Part shown: positions 1 to 8,020 of the stretch, piece after piece
Layout of the letters: the number at the start of each line of letters is the position of its first letter
How positions within the stretch are numbered: position 1 is the stretch's first letter
NCBI GenBank assembly: GCA_964635265.1
Contig: CAZWNV010000024.1
Coordinates: 1-25,518 of the forward strand
DNA: 25,518 bases
Reading direction: 5' to 3'
Source: M55B175 sp964635265
GTDB taxonomy: Bacteria > Desulfobacterota > Desulfobacteria > Desulfobacterales > Desulfosalsimonadaceae
Translations under genes and position numbers: made by a program
Notes under the pieces: model-generated
Database searches by the model: none
Seen by the model: only the letters and a program-made list of their open reading frames with translations
Told to the model about the DNA's origin: nothing

Positions 1-681
1 CGCCGGATTCCACCCGCGCTTTTCCGCATACTCCCGGAATCCGTCCCGGAGCAGGTGGTCCAGGCCGGCCGGGAACTGGGCAAAAAAGGCGCCCAGGTTC
101 TTGAGGCTTTTCCGCCGGGAAAGGGGGCCTCCCGGGTTTGTGCTCCAAACGGCGGCCCCGTCCACCGCGTACATCAGGCTGCCGCAGAGCATGAAGTTGC
201 CGGGATGGGCGTCATTATGGACCAGCCCCGCCCTGTGCATGGCTGCTGTAACGGAGGCGAGGTGTTTCAAAAGTTCCCGGCGCGCGGTATCCGTTTCCGC
301 CTGGTACCATGCCTCGGGAAAAGCAATTGCCGGCTGAATTTCGCGGAAGACGAGAACCGGCTCTTTGCCCGGGTGCAGCCGGCCCCTGAGAAGGATTTCG
401 GGTGCGTGGACCCCTGCCTCGTGTAAGGCGGCGATTCCCTGTTCTTCCCGCCTGCAGTGGCGCTCCGCCTTGTTGCGGTCCAGGAAGAATTTGGCAACAA
501 CCCGCTGCCCTGCTTTTTCTCCGGCACAAACCAGCCGTTTTCCGGGCAGAATGCGCAGCGCCCGGGTGCATGTCACTTCCGCGGACCGAAAATCCCAATG
601 GAGCCGGACCTGAAAGGGAATTCCGATATCACGGCCGGCGGCACGGAGAGAGGCGCCGGCTGCGGCGGGGGGCTTGGTCAA
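1..681 (-). CDS. WaaP/InaA-type lipopolysaccharide kinase family protein, partial
   Basis: Open reading frame that enters from the left edge; 227 codons are visible and the C-terminus lies outside the window. It is easily missed because it has no ATG. I choose the TTG at 681-679, preceded by AAGGA nine bases upstream; it overlaps the TGA stop of the glycosyltransferase gene as TTGA. The protein has a kinase-like fold signature: a beta3 lysine in VVAKFF (K64), a possible helix-C glutamate near residue 79, a catalytic loop HNDAHPGNF (H155, D157, N162) and a metal-binding aspartate in YAVDG (D174). This is the pattern of the Kdo/WaaP and RIO-like small kinases, which phosphorylate sugars in LPS core at the cytoplasmic face. 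Substrate is unknown; the neighbouring glycosyltransferase supports a surface-glycan role (inference). A different small-molecule kinase of the same fold cannot be excluded. Confidence 0.8.
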   Translation of the reverse strand, partial: MTKPPAAAGASLRAAGRDIGIPFQVRLHWDFRSAEVTCTRALRILPGKRLVCAGEKAGQRVVAKFFLDRNKAERHCRREEQGIAALHEAGVHAPEILLRGRLHPGKEPVLVFREIQPAIAFPEAWYQAETDTARRELLKHLASVTAAMHRAGLVHNDAHPGNFMLCGSLMYAVDGAAVWSTNPGGPLSRRKSLKNLGAFFAQFPAGLDHLLRDGFREYAEKRGWNPA

Positions 682-1532
682 AGGGCTGCATCCTTTTTCC
701 GGTCAAGGCAATCATCGAACTCCAGTTCCCGGATCCATTGCTGGTTCAGGAACCTGGCGGTTCTGGCTTCGAGCTTTTTCTGTTTCCTTTTGTGCCTCAG
801 GGGCTTTTCCTGGCGCACAGCGGCTGTTCCATGGGCGATATGGGCGACTTTGGACCGCATCTCATCTACGGGAACCATCCGGGTCTCATAGCCCGCATTC
901 CAGATCTGCGTGGCGATCGAATAGCCGCCCCCCGAGGCCAGGGCGCCGCCCGCTTCCCGGATCGGCGTGAACTGCAGCTTGTTTGCGATTATGGGTTCCC
1001 TGCGGTACATGGCGCAGTAATCCCGCGGATAATGGCCGATCCGCCATTCCACGGGCTTTTTTGCGCCTGCCAGCTGCCGCATTTTTTTTACCAGGTAGCG
1101 GGTCGCTCTTTTCTGGAATGCATACACCGGGTTTTCGATATGCAGCTTCCAGGCTCCTGCGGCGGCGATATTCGGATCGGCCCGGATTTCCCGGAGCATG
1201 GGGTCCAGCCAGTCGTCCGCCTTGACAAAGACATCGGAATGCATGGTCACATAGAAATCGCCTGCTGCATGCTGCAGTCCGTGATCCCATGCCGTAAAAA
1301 CATTGCGGGGCCAGTTGGTGTGCACCTCCCCGGGCCTCTCGAGCAGCAGGATCCAGTCCAGGGCGCGCAGGTAATCCAGGCTTTCATCCTTTGACCCGTT
1401 GTCGACCACAATTACCTGGATATCATACTTTTGCGAATGCTTGCGGATCGATCGCAGGCAGATGCTGATGTATTTTTTGACCTGCCAGTGCGGGATGCAG
1501 ATGGTGATTTTCGGCCGGCCTTTCTCCGTCAT
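678..1532 (-). CDS. Glycosyltransferase family 2 protein
   Basis: 284-residue GT-A type glycosyltransferase, expected to transfer a sugar from a nucleotide-sugar donor in the cytoplasm. The N-terminus has the GT2 beginning ITICIPHW, followed by VIVVDNGSKDES (D44) for nucleotide binding and HSDVF (D100) at the DXD metal site. The C-terminal 60 residues are very basic and contain no membrane helix. I start at the ATG at 1532-1530, which has GGAG nine bases upstream; a TTG at 1556 in the same frame would add eight residues but lacks a clear ribosome binding site. It follows the radical SAM gene by about 45 bases and overlaps the kinase start, so the genes are almost certainly co-transcribed. Donor and acceptor cannot be read from sequence. 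Confidence 0.85.
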   Translation of the reverse strand: MTEKGRPKITICIPHWQVKKYISICLRSIRKHSQKYDIQVIVVDNGSKDESLDYLRALDWILLLERPGEVHTNWPRNVFTAWDHGLQHAAGDFYVTMHSDVFVKADDWLDPMLREIRADPNIAAAGAWKLHIENPVYAFQKRATRYLVKKMRQLAGAKKPVEWRIGHYPRDYCAMYRREPIIANKLQFTPIREAGGALASGGGYSIATQIWNAGYETRMVPVDEMRSKVAHIAHGTAAVRQEKPLRHKRKQKKLEARTARFLNQQWIRELEFDDCLDRKKDAAL

Positions 1533-1577
1533 TTCCGTGTTCTCCGTTTGCGGCAACGGCTTCAGACGAGGCCGCTT

Positions 1578-2795
1578 CTAGAAGAAAAAGTTGTCATCTT
1601 CTGCTTGTTCGAGTTCGGCAGCTGGTTTGCCGGATCGGATGAAATCCTCCATCCACCAGTTGACATGGTTGTAGAAACAGGCGATGCGGTCGCATTCCTT
1701 GCGGGCGTTAAAGGAGGCAATGGACTGCCGCAGGCGCGTAAGCGTCTCCTGGAACTTTTCTTCCCCGGCATAACCGTCGGCTTCGGCGATTTTGGCGGTA
1801 TCCACCCCGCGGAAAGCCGGGCAGTGAAAAATGCCCGCCGGTGCGAGCACCGAGTTGAACACCTGCATATGGCAGGTCTCGGGCTGCTTCTTCATCTCGT
1901 GGGCCCGGTGCTCCAGCATGGCGATCAGGTTAACGCTCTCGAGGATCTTGATCCGCTCTCCCGCGCCGTCTTTGGCTTCAGCGAGTTTTGCGCCCACGTT
2001 TTCAATGATGCGCTGCTCCTTTTCCCTGTCCACATTGTCCAAAAGGCTCTCCTGGTGCAGGTCGGGAAGCCGGATCAGGCAGGGCTTAAAGGAGATGTAG
2101 TCAAAATTGTGTTCTGCCGCGAGCCCCGCCGCATCCTTCATTTCATGAAGGTTCGGTGCAATGGGGACACCGTTTAGATGCAGCCCCTCCCACATAATCA
2201 CAAAGGAATAGCCAAGGGACAGATCCGGGTTCTGCGCTTTTACATCCCGGGCGTTTGCCAGGATGTCCTGCAGAAGAACCCGGGTCTTCGGCCGGTGGAG
2301 CTTGTCAAAGGTCTCCTGGCTTGCGGCGTCCAGGGAGAGCCGCAGCCAGTCGTGTTTTTCCAGAAGGTGGGCGATTTCGGCGATCCGCTCCAGCCTGGAG
2401 CCGTTTGTGACAATGCCCACCTGAAGCCCCTTGTCCTTCATGTAGCGGACAACCTCGCCGAAATTTTTGTACAGCGTGGGCTCGCCCCCTCCCAGCAGGA
2501 TCACGGAGAGAAGGCCGTGGGCCCTTAAGGTGTCCAGGCTTTTTTTGACCTCCTCCAGCGGCAGGACGCCGCCGGTATTGATAATTTCCGAATCCACGCA
2601 GTGCGGACAGGCAAAATTGCAGGCGGTGGTCAGATCCAGGTTGATGGAGACCGGTGCCATATCCGGGGCAGAATCCGGGCTGCCGCCTTTTCGAACGCTT
2701 CTCTGCCAGTCCACGTATTTTCTGAAGCCATCGATTACCGAGGCCTGCCGCAGTTTGGCGCTGAAGTCATGGACCTTGTGTTGGGAACTGCTCAT
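1578..2795 (-). CDS. Radical SAM protein with SPASM-like C-terminal cysteines
   Basis: 405-residue radical SAM enzyme. The [4Fe-4S]/SAM motif CNFACPHC gives C59, C63 and C66 (CX3CX2C), and LLGGGEPTLY is the usual glycine-rich SAM-binding GGEP motif around residue 100. Four further cysteines near the C-terminus (C308, C325, C368, C373) suggest an auxiliary Fe-S cluster of the SPASM/twitch kind, seen in enzymes that modify peptides, proteins or small molecules. An N-terminal extension of about 48 residues precedes the barrel, and the protein ends in an acidic tail finishing in FFF. Start is ATG with AGAGGA just upstream. It lies 24 bases after the oxidoreductase and before the glycosyltransferase, so sugar or lipid modification is plausible, but no substrate can be assigned. 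Confidence 0.85.
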   Translation of the reverse strand: MSSSQHKVHDFSAKLRQASVIDGFRKYVDWQRSVRKGGSPDSAPDMAPVSINLDLTTACNFACPHCVDSEIINTGGVLPLEEVKKSLDTLRAHGLLSVILLGGGEPTLYKNFGEVVRYMKDKGLQVGIVTNGSRLERIAEIAHLLEKHDWLRLSLDAASQETFDKLHRPKTRVLLQDILANARDVKAQNPDLSLGYSFVIMWEGLHLNGVPIAPNLHEMKDAAGLAAEHNFDYISFKPCLIRLPDLHQESLLDNVDREKEQRIIENVGAKLAEAKDGAGERIKILESVNLIAMLEHRAHEMKKQPETCHMQVFNSVLAPAGIFHCPAFRGVDTAKIAEADGYAGEEKFQETLTRLRQSIASFNARKECDRIACFYNHVNWWMEDFIRSGKPAAELEQAEDDNFFF

Positions 2796-2819
2796 GGGAT
2801 CCTCTTTGTATGCGATAGG

Positions 2820-3761
2820 TTAAAAATTCTTGCAGGCTGCATCATCTATTTTTGTCAACAACTCCATGTTGTTTTGGATATGCCGGTATTCGACAGCCGG
2901 TTCCCGGTTTTCGCGCACTGCTGCGAGAAAATCCCGCACCGAGAGCTCCAGGGGATCCTGTACGGGGACGGCTCTGTCCTCATAAACAAATGAGATCCGG
3001 TAGTTTGTGCTGTCAATCGCCCGCCGGGCGATCCGGCCGTTGAAGCCGTATGCGAAATCCCGGGGCTGGCGAAGTGTCTGCACAAGTTCAACGCGGCTTT
3101 GGCAAAAGCCGCAGGCAGAAGTATACCGGAAGTCGATGGTCATTGCATCCGTTTTTCCGCCATCCGCACGGATGGACAGGTGTTGGATCTCCCCGGCCCC
3201 GAAAACCCGGTACAAGATACTCAATGCATGCGGAACAGCGTCCGGGATCATCTCCAGGCCCGATACCACGGGAGAGAGCCGGATCGAGAAGGTCTCCGCC
3301 GTTTCCGGATTCACGGGGCCGCAAAGCGCTTCATAAAATGGCAGGGAAAAGGGCCATTGCGAATTCATCGCGATTTTGCAGCCTTTTTGCCGGGCTTGCG
3401 CGAATATCGGTTCCAGGCGGGCAGTTACACCATTGCCGGCCGGCCCCTCCCAGATAAAAGGCTTTTCGCAGAAAATATGAACACCGTGGTCCAGGCACTT
3501 GACGATATAGTCATGATGGGTCCGCGCAGGCGAGGCGATAACAACAGCCTCAGGGCGTTCTGCCCGCATCATGGCTGCAAAATCCGCATAGGAAGCAGCG
3601 TTTATACCATAGGCGCCCAATGCAGCGGCCGCCTTCTGCGCCGTCTCCGGGGACGTGCCCAGGACCGAGACAACCTCTGCGCCGTTTTTCTGAAAGTATT
3701 TGCCGATGTAGGGGCCGATGCCGTTTCGTTTTCTGCCGGCCCCGATGATTGCCGTGCGCAT
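2820..3761 (-). CDS. Gfo/Idh/MocA family NAD(P)-dependent oxidoreductase
   Basis: 313-residue dehydrogenase of the glucose-fructose oxidoreductase / inositol dehydrogenase family, which usually oxidises or reduces sugars or nucleotide sugars. The N-terminus MRTAIIGAG starts the Rossmann fold, VVIASPARTHHDY forms the mid-fold segment, and IFCEKPF carries the family EKP lysine. A DAVPHALS segment supplies the likely catalytic-region histidine. The frame stays open upstream to a TTG at 3860, but I start at the ATG at 3761-3759. There the Rossmann strand begins at residue 4, as in the family, and the TTG itself forms part of a TTGACA promoter-like element. No strong Shine-Dalgarno is visible. It is the first gene of the four-gene set leading to the WaaP-like kinase, which suggests it makes or edits a sugar for that pathway (inference). 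Confidence 0.82.
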   Translation of the reverse strand: MRTAIIGAGRKRNGIGPYIGKYFQKNGAEVVSVLGTSPETAQKAAAALGAYGINAASYADFAAMMRAERPEAVVIASPARTHHDYIVKCLDHGVHIFCEKPFIWEGPAGNGVTARLEPIFAQARQKGCKIAMNSQWPFSLPFYEALCGPVNPETAETFSIRLSPVVSGLEMIPDAVPHALSILYRVFGAGEIQHLSIRADGGKTDAMTIDFRYTSACGFCQSRVELVQTLRQPRDFAYGFNGRIARRAIDSTNYRISFVYEDRAVPVQDPLELSVRDFLAAVRENREPAVEYRHIQNNMELLTKIDDAACKNF

Positions 3762-3831
3762 TGTGAATATGCTGTTTGCCTGCCGGATGCAGGGATGCCC
3801 AAAATGCATCAGGCGATTGATGAAATATTTT

Positions 3832-3860
3832 TCTATGGCAGCATTGTGCCTGCATGTCAA
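3832..3860 (-). promoter_or_regulatory. Candidate sigma70 promoter for the oxidoreductase/radical SAM/GT2/kinase set
   Basis: On the minus strand TTGACA (3860-3855) is followed after 17 bases by CATAGA (3837-3832), a perfect -35 with a 3/6 match -10. It lies between the end of the mshP-like gene and the oxidoreductase ATG and would give a leader of about 64 bases. No terminator hairpin with a T run is seen after the mshP-like gene, so read-through from the pilus genes is also possible. Confidence 0.4.
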
Positions 3861-3889
3861 GGACCTGCTGCAGCGGGCCGGAGCGCATT

Positions 3890-4858
3890 TTACCGGACTT
3901 CGATGCCGGTGAGGCCGAAGAGCTTGTTGTTTCCGGTGGCCGTGTTGGTGATGGTGAAGGCGGTAAACGGCTCACTCGATGTCACGGTGGCCGAGCCGCC
4001 GCTTACATCACCGGCGGTTATCTGCGTGGTTTCCGTGAATCCGGTGCTGCTGTTGGCAAATTCGATTTCGGCTTTTTCGCCCGGATCATAGCCGGCAAGG
4101 TTAATGGTAAGCTCCGTATACGCTGATCCCTCCGGAAAGGCAAACTGCAGGCTCTCGCCCTGGTCGATGACGCCGCCGCCTTCAAAAAATGCGTAGCCGG
4201 TGCCAAGCGAGCCCCACACACGGCTGTGCCGCAGCGTGTCGGAGCCGGTGATCGTGACAAGCTCCTGGCCCTGGGCATTGTATAATACAAGCTGGCTGCC
4301 GTCGTATGTATAGCCCGGGCTGTCCGGGGTTTGTTCCTCTTGGATGAAGCCGGTGGGAAGCAGAAGCAAATAAATTTGGATGTCATGCTCGCTGAAAACG
4401 ATCGTCTGCGCACCTCCGCCGCCGCTTACGAGCGCCTCACCGGTCACAACAAATCCGGACTCCAGAAGCGAGCCCGTTTCGACCCGGCCTTCCGAGGTGA
4501 TGTGGTAGAGGTCCGCCTGATTCGGGTCTTGTGCAACAGTGAGGATAAAGCGCCCCTTTTCCATCTGAAACGGGGTATCCGATATGGTGCCCGAGCGGAA
4601 GGCATTGCGCAGATCCGGGTCCTCCGCCTCCAGGGCGCTTCTGGCGTAATCCAGGCCGGATTGTGCCAGAAGCCTTGCCCGGGCGGCGGTGTTATAGTTC
4701 AGTTCGCCTGTTGCGGAGGTGGAGGTAAGCGTGGCAATGCCTGCGCCCAAAAACCCGGCGAGAACGACTGCTGCAACAATATAGAGCAGCACACTTCCGC
4801 GCTGGGTGTGGGTCGGTATCCTCTTTGAAGATGCTCTGGGAAACGACTGCCGCCCCAT
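3890..4858 (-). CDS. mshP: MshP/PilX-like pilus protein with long beta-rich C-terminal domain
   Basis: 322-residue protein, last gene of the minor-pilin block. Residues 20-42 (RGSVLLYIVAAVVLAGFLG) form a hydrophobic N-terminal helix after a basic leader, like MshP/PilX-type subunits. It lacks the canonical G|FxxxE prepilin motif: the residue after the glycine is Ser and there is no Glu at +5. Residues of roughly 55-140 resemble a PilX-like region (AARARLLAQSGLDYARSALE). The remainder, about 180 residues, is rich in Thr, Ser, Gly and alternating hydrophobics, as in a beta-sandwich, and ends LFGLTGIEVR. As far as I recall Vibrio MshP is only about half this length, so the extension is unusual and could be an exposed tip or adhesive domain (inference). 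The symbol is assigned by gene order and N-terminus. Downstream gene is the oxidoreductase; no mshQ is seen. Confidence 0.65.
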   Translation of the reverse strand: MGRQSFPRASSKRIPTHTQRGSVLLYIVAAVVLAGFLGAGIATLTSTSATGELNYNTAARARLLAQSGLDYARSALEAEDPDLRNAFRSGTISDTPFQMEKGRFILTVAQDPNQADLYHITSEGRVETGSLLESGFVVTGEALVSGGGGAQTIVFSEHDIQIYLLLLPTGFIQEEQTPDSPGYTYDGSQLVLYNAQGQELVTITGSDTLRHSRVWGSLGTGYAFFEGGGVIDQGESLQFAFPEGSAYTELTINLAGYDPGEKAEIEFANSSTGFTETTQITAGDVSGGSATVTSSEPFTAFTITNTATGNNKLFGLTGIEVR

Positions 4859-4894
4859 GGCAAATCCGCCTGTCCTCTTTTTTGCAAAAACAGT

Positions 4895-5374
4895 TTAGCG
4901 CAGGGCAACGGCTGTGGAAAACACCTGCTCTGCCTGGTTCTCCCCTGTCATGCGAAGTTCAATGGTGAAACGCCTGGTGTCCGGCCTGGCTGCGGAAAAG
5001 CCCGTCACCCTGTCCGCAAGGATCTCCCCCTGGTTCAGGTTGCCTTCCATGGAAAGCCGGAGCACGGTTTGATTTCCCTGAATGCCGATATTGTTGCCAA
5101 AAGCCGATGTGCCGTCGGGGTATTCGGCATCGTAGGCGATCCTTTTGCCGCCTGCCTGGATCTGCACATCTGTTGCGTAGGTGAGTTCCGCTGCAATTCT
5201 TGTCAAGGCTACCTGGGCCTTCTGTGCGAGATGGGCGTTGTCTTTGGCCCACTGGTAGTTTCTGGCGATATGGGCCGCGGCCATGAATCCCATCGCAGCC
5301 AAAACGCCCAGGATGCAAAGCCCTGCAATGATTTCGATCAGGGTAAAGCCGCTCTTATGATCTCCGGGCCGCAT
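4895..5374 (-). CDS. mshO: MshO-like minor prepilin
   Basis: 159-residue prepilin with a short leader ending KSG, cleaved before FTLIEII (F10, Glu at +5), and a hydrophobic helix of about 20 residues (IAGLCILGVLAAMGFMAAA). The globular part has a PilW/PilJ-like heptad region (QKAQVALTRIAAELTYATD) and lists of small beta segments. Prepilin peptidase would cleave and N-methylate it, and it should prime or cap the pilus in the inner membrane and periplasm. It starts 12 bases after the mshD-like stop, with AGGA about ten bases before the ATG, and ends 36 bases before the mshP-like gene. The name rests on its place in the C-D-O-P order; by sequence alone it is simply a type IV/II minor pilin. Confidence 0.75.
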   Translation of the reverse strand: MRPGDHKSGFTLIEIIAGLCILGVLAAMGFMAAAHIARNYQWAKDNAHLAQKAQVALTRIAAELTYATDVQIQAGGKRIAYDAEYPDGTSAFGNNIGIQGNQTVLRLSMEGNLNQGEILADRVTGFSAARPDTRRFTIELRMTGENQAEQVFSTAVALR

Positions 5375-5386
5375 TTCGGGTTTTTC

Positions 5387-5866
5387 CTATCGTTTGTACG
5401 GGAAGTAATAGCTTGTTGTCTCACCGGGATTGGCAAGGCTCCTGAGCCGCACCTTGAGCACGCAGTCAAGCGAAGAGGGATCGCTGCAGGCGGATTCGCT
5501 GTAGCTGCCGCCGCTTTCGGCAAACCTGACGCGTTCGTTTGCAGCCACTGTAACCACCGTATCGTCGATTATCGTGCTGGTTATGGCGTTTTGAAAGGTG
5601 TCCATGGCAGAGACCGTATCCGGGGGATCGCTTCGGTATTGGGCCACCACCTTTGCCATCTCCGCGCCGAGATCGCCGGCGTGGTCCAGGTTGTCCAGGG
5701 GCTTGTGGCTGCCGGTCAGGGCGGGTCCGGCAAAGGGGGCAAGGATCGCGGCGATAAGCCCTGTCAGCATGATCACCACGATCAGTTCAATCAGGCTGAA
5801 ACCCGCCCTCGTCCTTCTTTTTGGGGACAGGGCCGCCGTGTGTTTTCCGGGGAGATGTTTTCTCAT
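5387..5866 (-). CDS. mshD: MshD-like minor prepilin
   Basis: 159-residue prepilin. The leader is long (22 residues, strongly basic, ...SPKRRTRAG), with cleavage predicted before FSLIELIVVIML (F23, E at +5). The mature part contains a cysteine pair in SACSDPSSLDC, which could form a disulfide in the periplasm. The ATG at 5866-5864 overlaps the upstream mshC-like stop codon as ATGA, indicating translational coupling. The gene ends 12 bases before the mshO-like start. Position second in the minor-pilin block matches mshD; sequence alone would only support a type IV pilin-like subunit. Confidence 0.75.
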   Translation of the reverse strand: MRKHLPGKHTAALSPKRRTRAGFSLIELIVVIMLTGLIAAILAPFAGPALTGSHKPLDNLDHAGDLGAEMAKVVAQYRSDPPDTVSAMDTFQNAITSTIIDDTVVTVAANERVRFAESGGSYSESACSDPSSLDCVLKVRLRSLANPGETTSYYFPYKR

Positions 5867-6354
5867 GGAACAAAGCCCGTGCTCCGGGTGACGGTAACGG
5901 TCTGCTGCCCGATGGCAAATATCCGGCTGCCCGAAAACGGGGTCCCCCCGGCGTCTTCTGGAATGCCCCTGCCCGGGCTGAAATGAATCCTTTCCTGCGG
6001 GTTTATCTGTGCGCCCCGGAGGTTTTTGGTGGGGCCGGTCTCTCCGGGCAGGTTGATTGCTGCGGGATTGCCGTTTTTGAGCAGCGTATAGGAGTTCTGC
6101 CGGATATGGATTCCCCAGGAAACCGTATCTCCCATGGCGCGCAGATGGGCGTAGCGCAGATGGGCCTTTAGCGATGCCGCTGCATTTTTTGCAGCAGCGT
6201 CTGTGCCTGTAAAACGGGTTGCGGCGATGACGCCGAATACCCCCAGAATGACCAGTACCGCCAGTATTTCCAGCAGGGTAAAGCCGGCGCAGGCGGAAGA
6301 GAATCCGCGGCTGTCGAAGGAAGCGGAATTGCCTGGCAAAAATCTGTGCAGCAT
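5863..6354 (-). CDS. mshC: MshC/GspH-like minor prepilin
   Basis: 163-residue prepilin, first gene of the minor-pilin block. A 24-residue leader ends CAG, then FTLLEILAVLVILG (F25, Glu at +5) begins the mature N-terminal helix. The globular domain (RYAHLRAMGDTVSWGI ... FSPGRGIPEDAGGTP) resembles the GspH/FimT type, as do MshC proteins. The ATG at 6354 has no obvious Shine-Dalgarno. The last four bases overlap the mshD-like gene. A promoter candidate lies about 70 bases upstream, so this block may be transcribed independently of the mshI-G operon, from which the oppositely oriented glycosyltransferase-like gene separates it. Confidence 0.75.
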   Translation of the reverse strand: MLHRFLPGNSASFDSRGFSSACAGFTLLEILAVLVILGVFGVIAATRFTGTDAAAKNAAASLKAHLRYAHLRAMGDTVSWGIHIRQNSYTLLKNGNPAAINLPGETGPTKNLRGAQINPQERIHFSPGRGIPEDAGGTPFSGSRIFAIGQQTVTVTRSTGFVP

Positions 6355-6424
6355 GTTTCGATAATTTTTTCAGGCCGGAATTGACCCGGCTGCAGCTTGT
6401 GTATTATTCATTGGAAACGATTGC

Positions 6425-6454
6425 ACTATAGGGCATCCCGCTGTGGAGAATCAA
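6425..6454 (-). promoter_or_regulatory. Candidate promoter of the minor-pilin block
   Basis: On the minus strand TTGATT (6454-6449) is followed after 18 bases by TATAGT (6430-6425), 4/6 and 5/6 matches to sigma70 elements. It would start transcription near 6418, leaving a leader of about 64 bases before mshC. The leader contains a small inverted repeat, GCCGG and CCGGC around TCAATT (about 6374-6390). Divergent signals for the plus-strand gene overlap this stretch, the best being TATTAT at 6402-6407 with TTGACC at 6381, spaced only 15 bases. Confidence 0.35.
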
Positions 6455-6465
6455 GAAGGAATGTG

Positions 6466-8020
6466 ATGGAGAAAAGCACGGATTTTTATATGGGCAGGCT
6501 GCACGTGCCGCAGCGGATCCGCTCCTGCGCCGTGCCGTTTTTCCTCGTTTTTGTCCTGCTTCTCGCATGCTACGCAAACAGCTTCCAGGGCACCTGGATC
6601 TTCGATGATACGCCCAATATCCTGGAAAACGACAATGTGCACGTGGAGCGGCTGGAGTTTGCGTCTTTAACAGATTCCTTTTACAACCTCAATGATGAAA
6701 TCACCCGGCCCCTCGCGTTTTTCAGTTTTGGCCTCAACTGGTATTTCGGCAAAGACCAGGTGTTCGGCTATCACCTGGTCAACTTTGCCGTTCATTTTCT
6801 GACTGCCTGCTTTCTCTTCCTGCTGGTCCATAAAACCCTCCGCCTCCCGGTGCTCCGGGATGCTTACAGCAGCCATGCCTATTCCATCGCCCTTCTGGCG
6901 ACGGTTTTCTGGGCCGTAAATCCCCTGCAGGTGACAGCCGTCACCTATATCGTTCAGCGAATGGCCGCCATGGCAGGTCTGTTCTATGTGGCGGGCATGT
7001 ATTTCTACGTCTCAGGGCGTACGGCCCGCGAGAGGAAGAAGCAGGCGGCCGGTTTTGCGGCAGCCGGGCTCTGCGTTTTATTCGGGCTTTCCTCCAAGCA
7101 GAACGCCGCGATGCTCCCGGTTTCCATCTTTTTTTATGACCTGTTCCTGATTCAGGGGGTCAGCCGGCAGAGCCTGAAAAAGAATCTGGGTTTTGCGGCA
7201 GCAGCCTTGCTGCTGCTGCTTGCGGCGGGCATTTTCTATACGGATGCCTCCTCCATCCTGTCCGGCTATGAGCGCCGGCCGTTCACCCTGGCAGAAAGAC
7301 TTTTGACCCAGCCCCGGGTGATTTTTTTTTATATATCCCAGCTGTTGTACCCGGTTGACTCCCGCCTGACCCTGATACACGAAGTGACGCGCTCCACGGG
7401 ATTTTTCAGCCCCATGACCACGGTTTTCTCCATTGCCGGCATATTCGGGGCTTTGGGCTTTGCCCTGCGTTATTGCGCGAAATATCCGCTTCTCTGCTTC
7501 TCTATTCTGTTTTTTTTGGGAAACCATGCCATCGAGGGAACAGTGGTGCCCCTGGAGATGATCTACGAGCACCGCAACTATGTGCCCTCGTTTTTTTTCT
7601 TCGTCCCTGTCGCTGTGCTGGTTGTTCGGGTGATGGACTATTTCTCCTGTCGCCGGATGCTGCAGGCGGCCCTTGCCCTGCTGCTCGTCGTGGTGTGGGC
7701 CGGACAGGGCCATACGGTCTACATGCGCAACAAGCGCTTTGCCGACCCGGTGAGCCTTTGGGCGGATAACGCGGAAAAAGCGCCGGGCCTGAGCCGGGTG
7801 CATATCAACCTGGGCAATGCCTATTATGACAGGAATGCCTATGGCAAGGCGTATGAGTGTTACCAGCGGGCAAAACAGGCGGATTATTATCACAACATCG
7901 CAAACAGGGGAGCGCTGCACCAGAACCTGGCCAGGTATTTTTTCCATGTAAAAAAAGATCCGGAGAAAACCCTTTACCATGCCGAAATCGCGCGCGGGCT
8001 CTATCCCGGCAACTGGCGGG
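6466..8020 (+). CDS. TMTC-like multi-spanning membrane protein with TPRs, putative GT-C glycosyltransferase, 3' end lost in gap
   Basis: 518 codons are visible before the N run; the 3' end is missing. After a short cytoplasmic N-terminus comes a first membrane helix (residues 23-36), then a loop with FDDTPNILEN (D47, D48), the acidic pair expected for GT-C family sugar transferases using lipid-linked donors. About nine further hydrophobic segments follow, then the conserved loop EHRNYVPS and, after the last helix, TPR repeats (INLGNAYYDRNAYGKAYECY and the next). This layout is that of TMTC/PMT-related proteins. The start is the ATG at 6466 with AAGGA five bases upstream; upstream in-frame codons to 6397 overlap the promoter region. 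Placed between the major pilin and minor pilins on the opposite strand, it may glycosylate the pilin (inference). Polysaccharide assembly is the alternative. Confidence 0.75.

Noticed and set aside
402..1394. 330-codon plus-strand frame across the kinase and glycosyltransferase genes
   Set aside because: It spans two convincing minus-strand genes and shows no recognisable domain.
3762..3860. N-terminal extension of the Gfo/Idh oxidoreductase from TTG 3860
   Set aside because: The Rossmann motif should be at the very N-terminus, and the TTG belongs to a TTGACA promoter-like element.
5069..5986. 305-codon plus-strand frame across the minor pilins
   Set aside because: It covers three prepilin genes whose leader/FTLIE motifs are clear on the other strand.
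6374..6390. Small hairpin GCCGG/CCGGC as a terminator
   Set aside because: No T run follows on either strand in the right orientation, and it sits in a leader between divergent genes.
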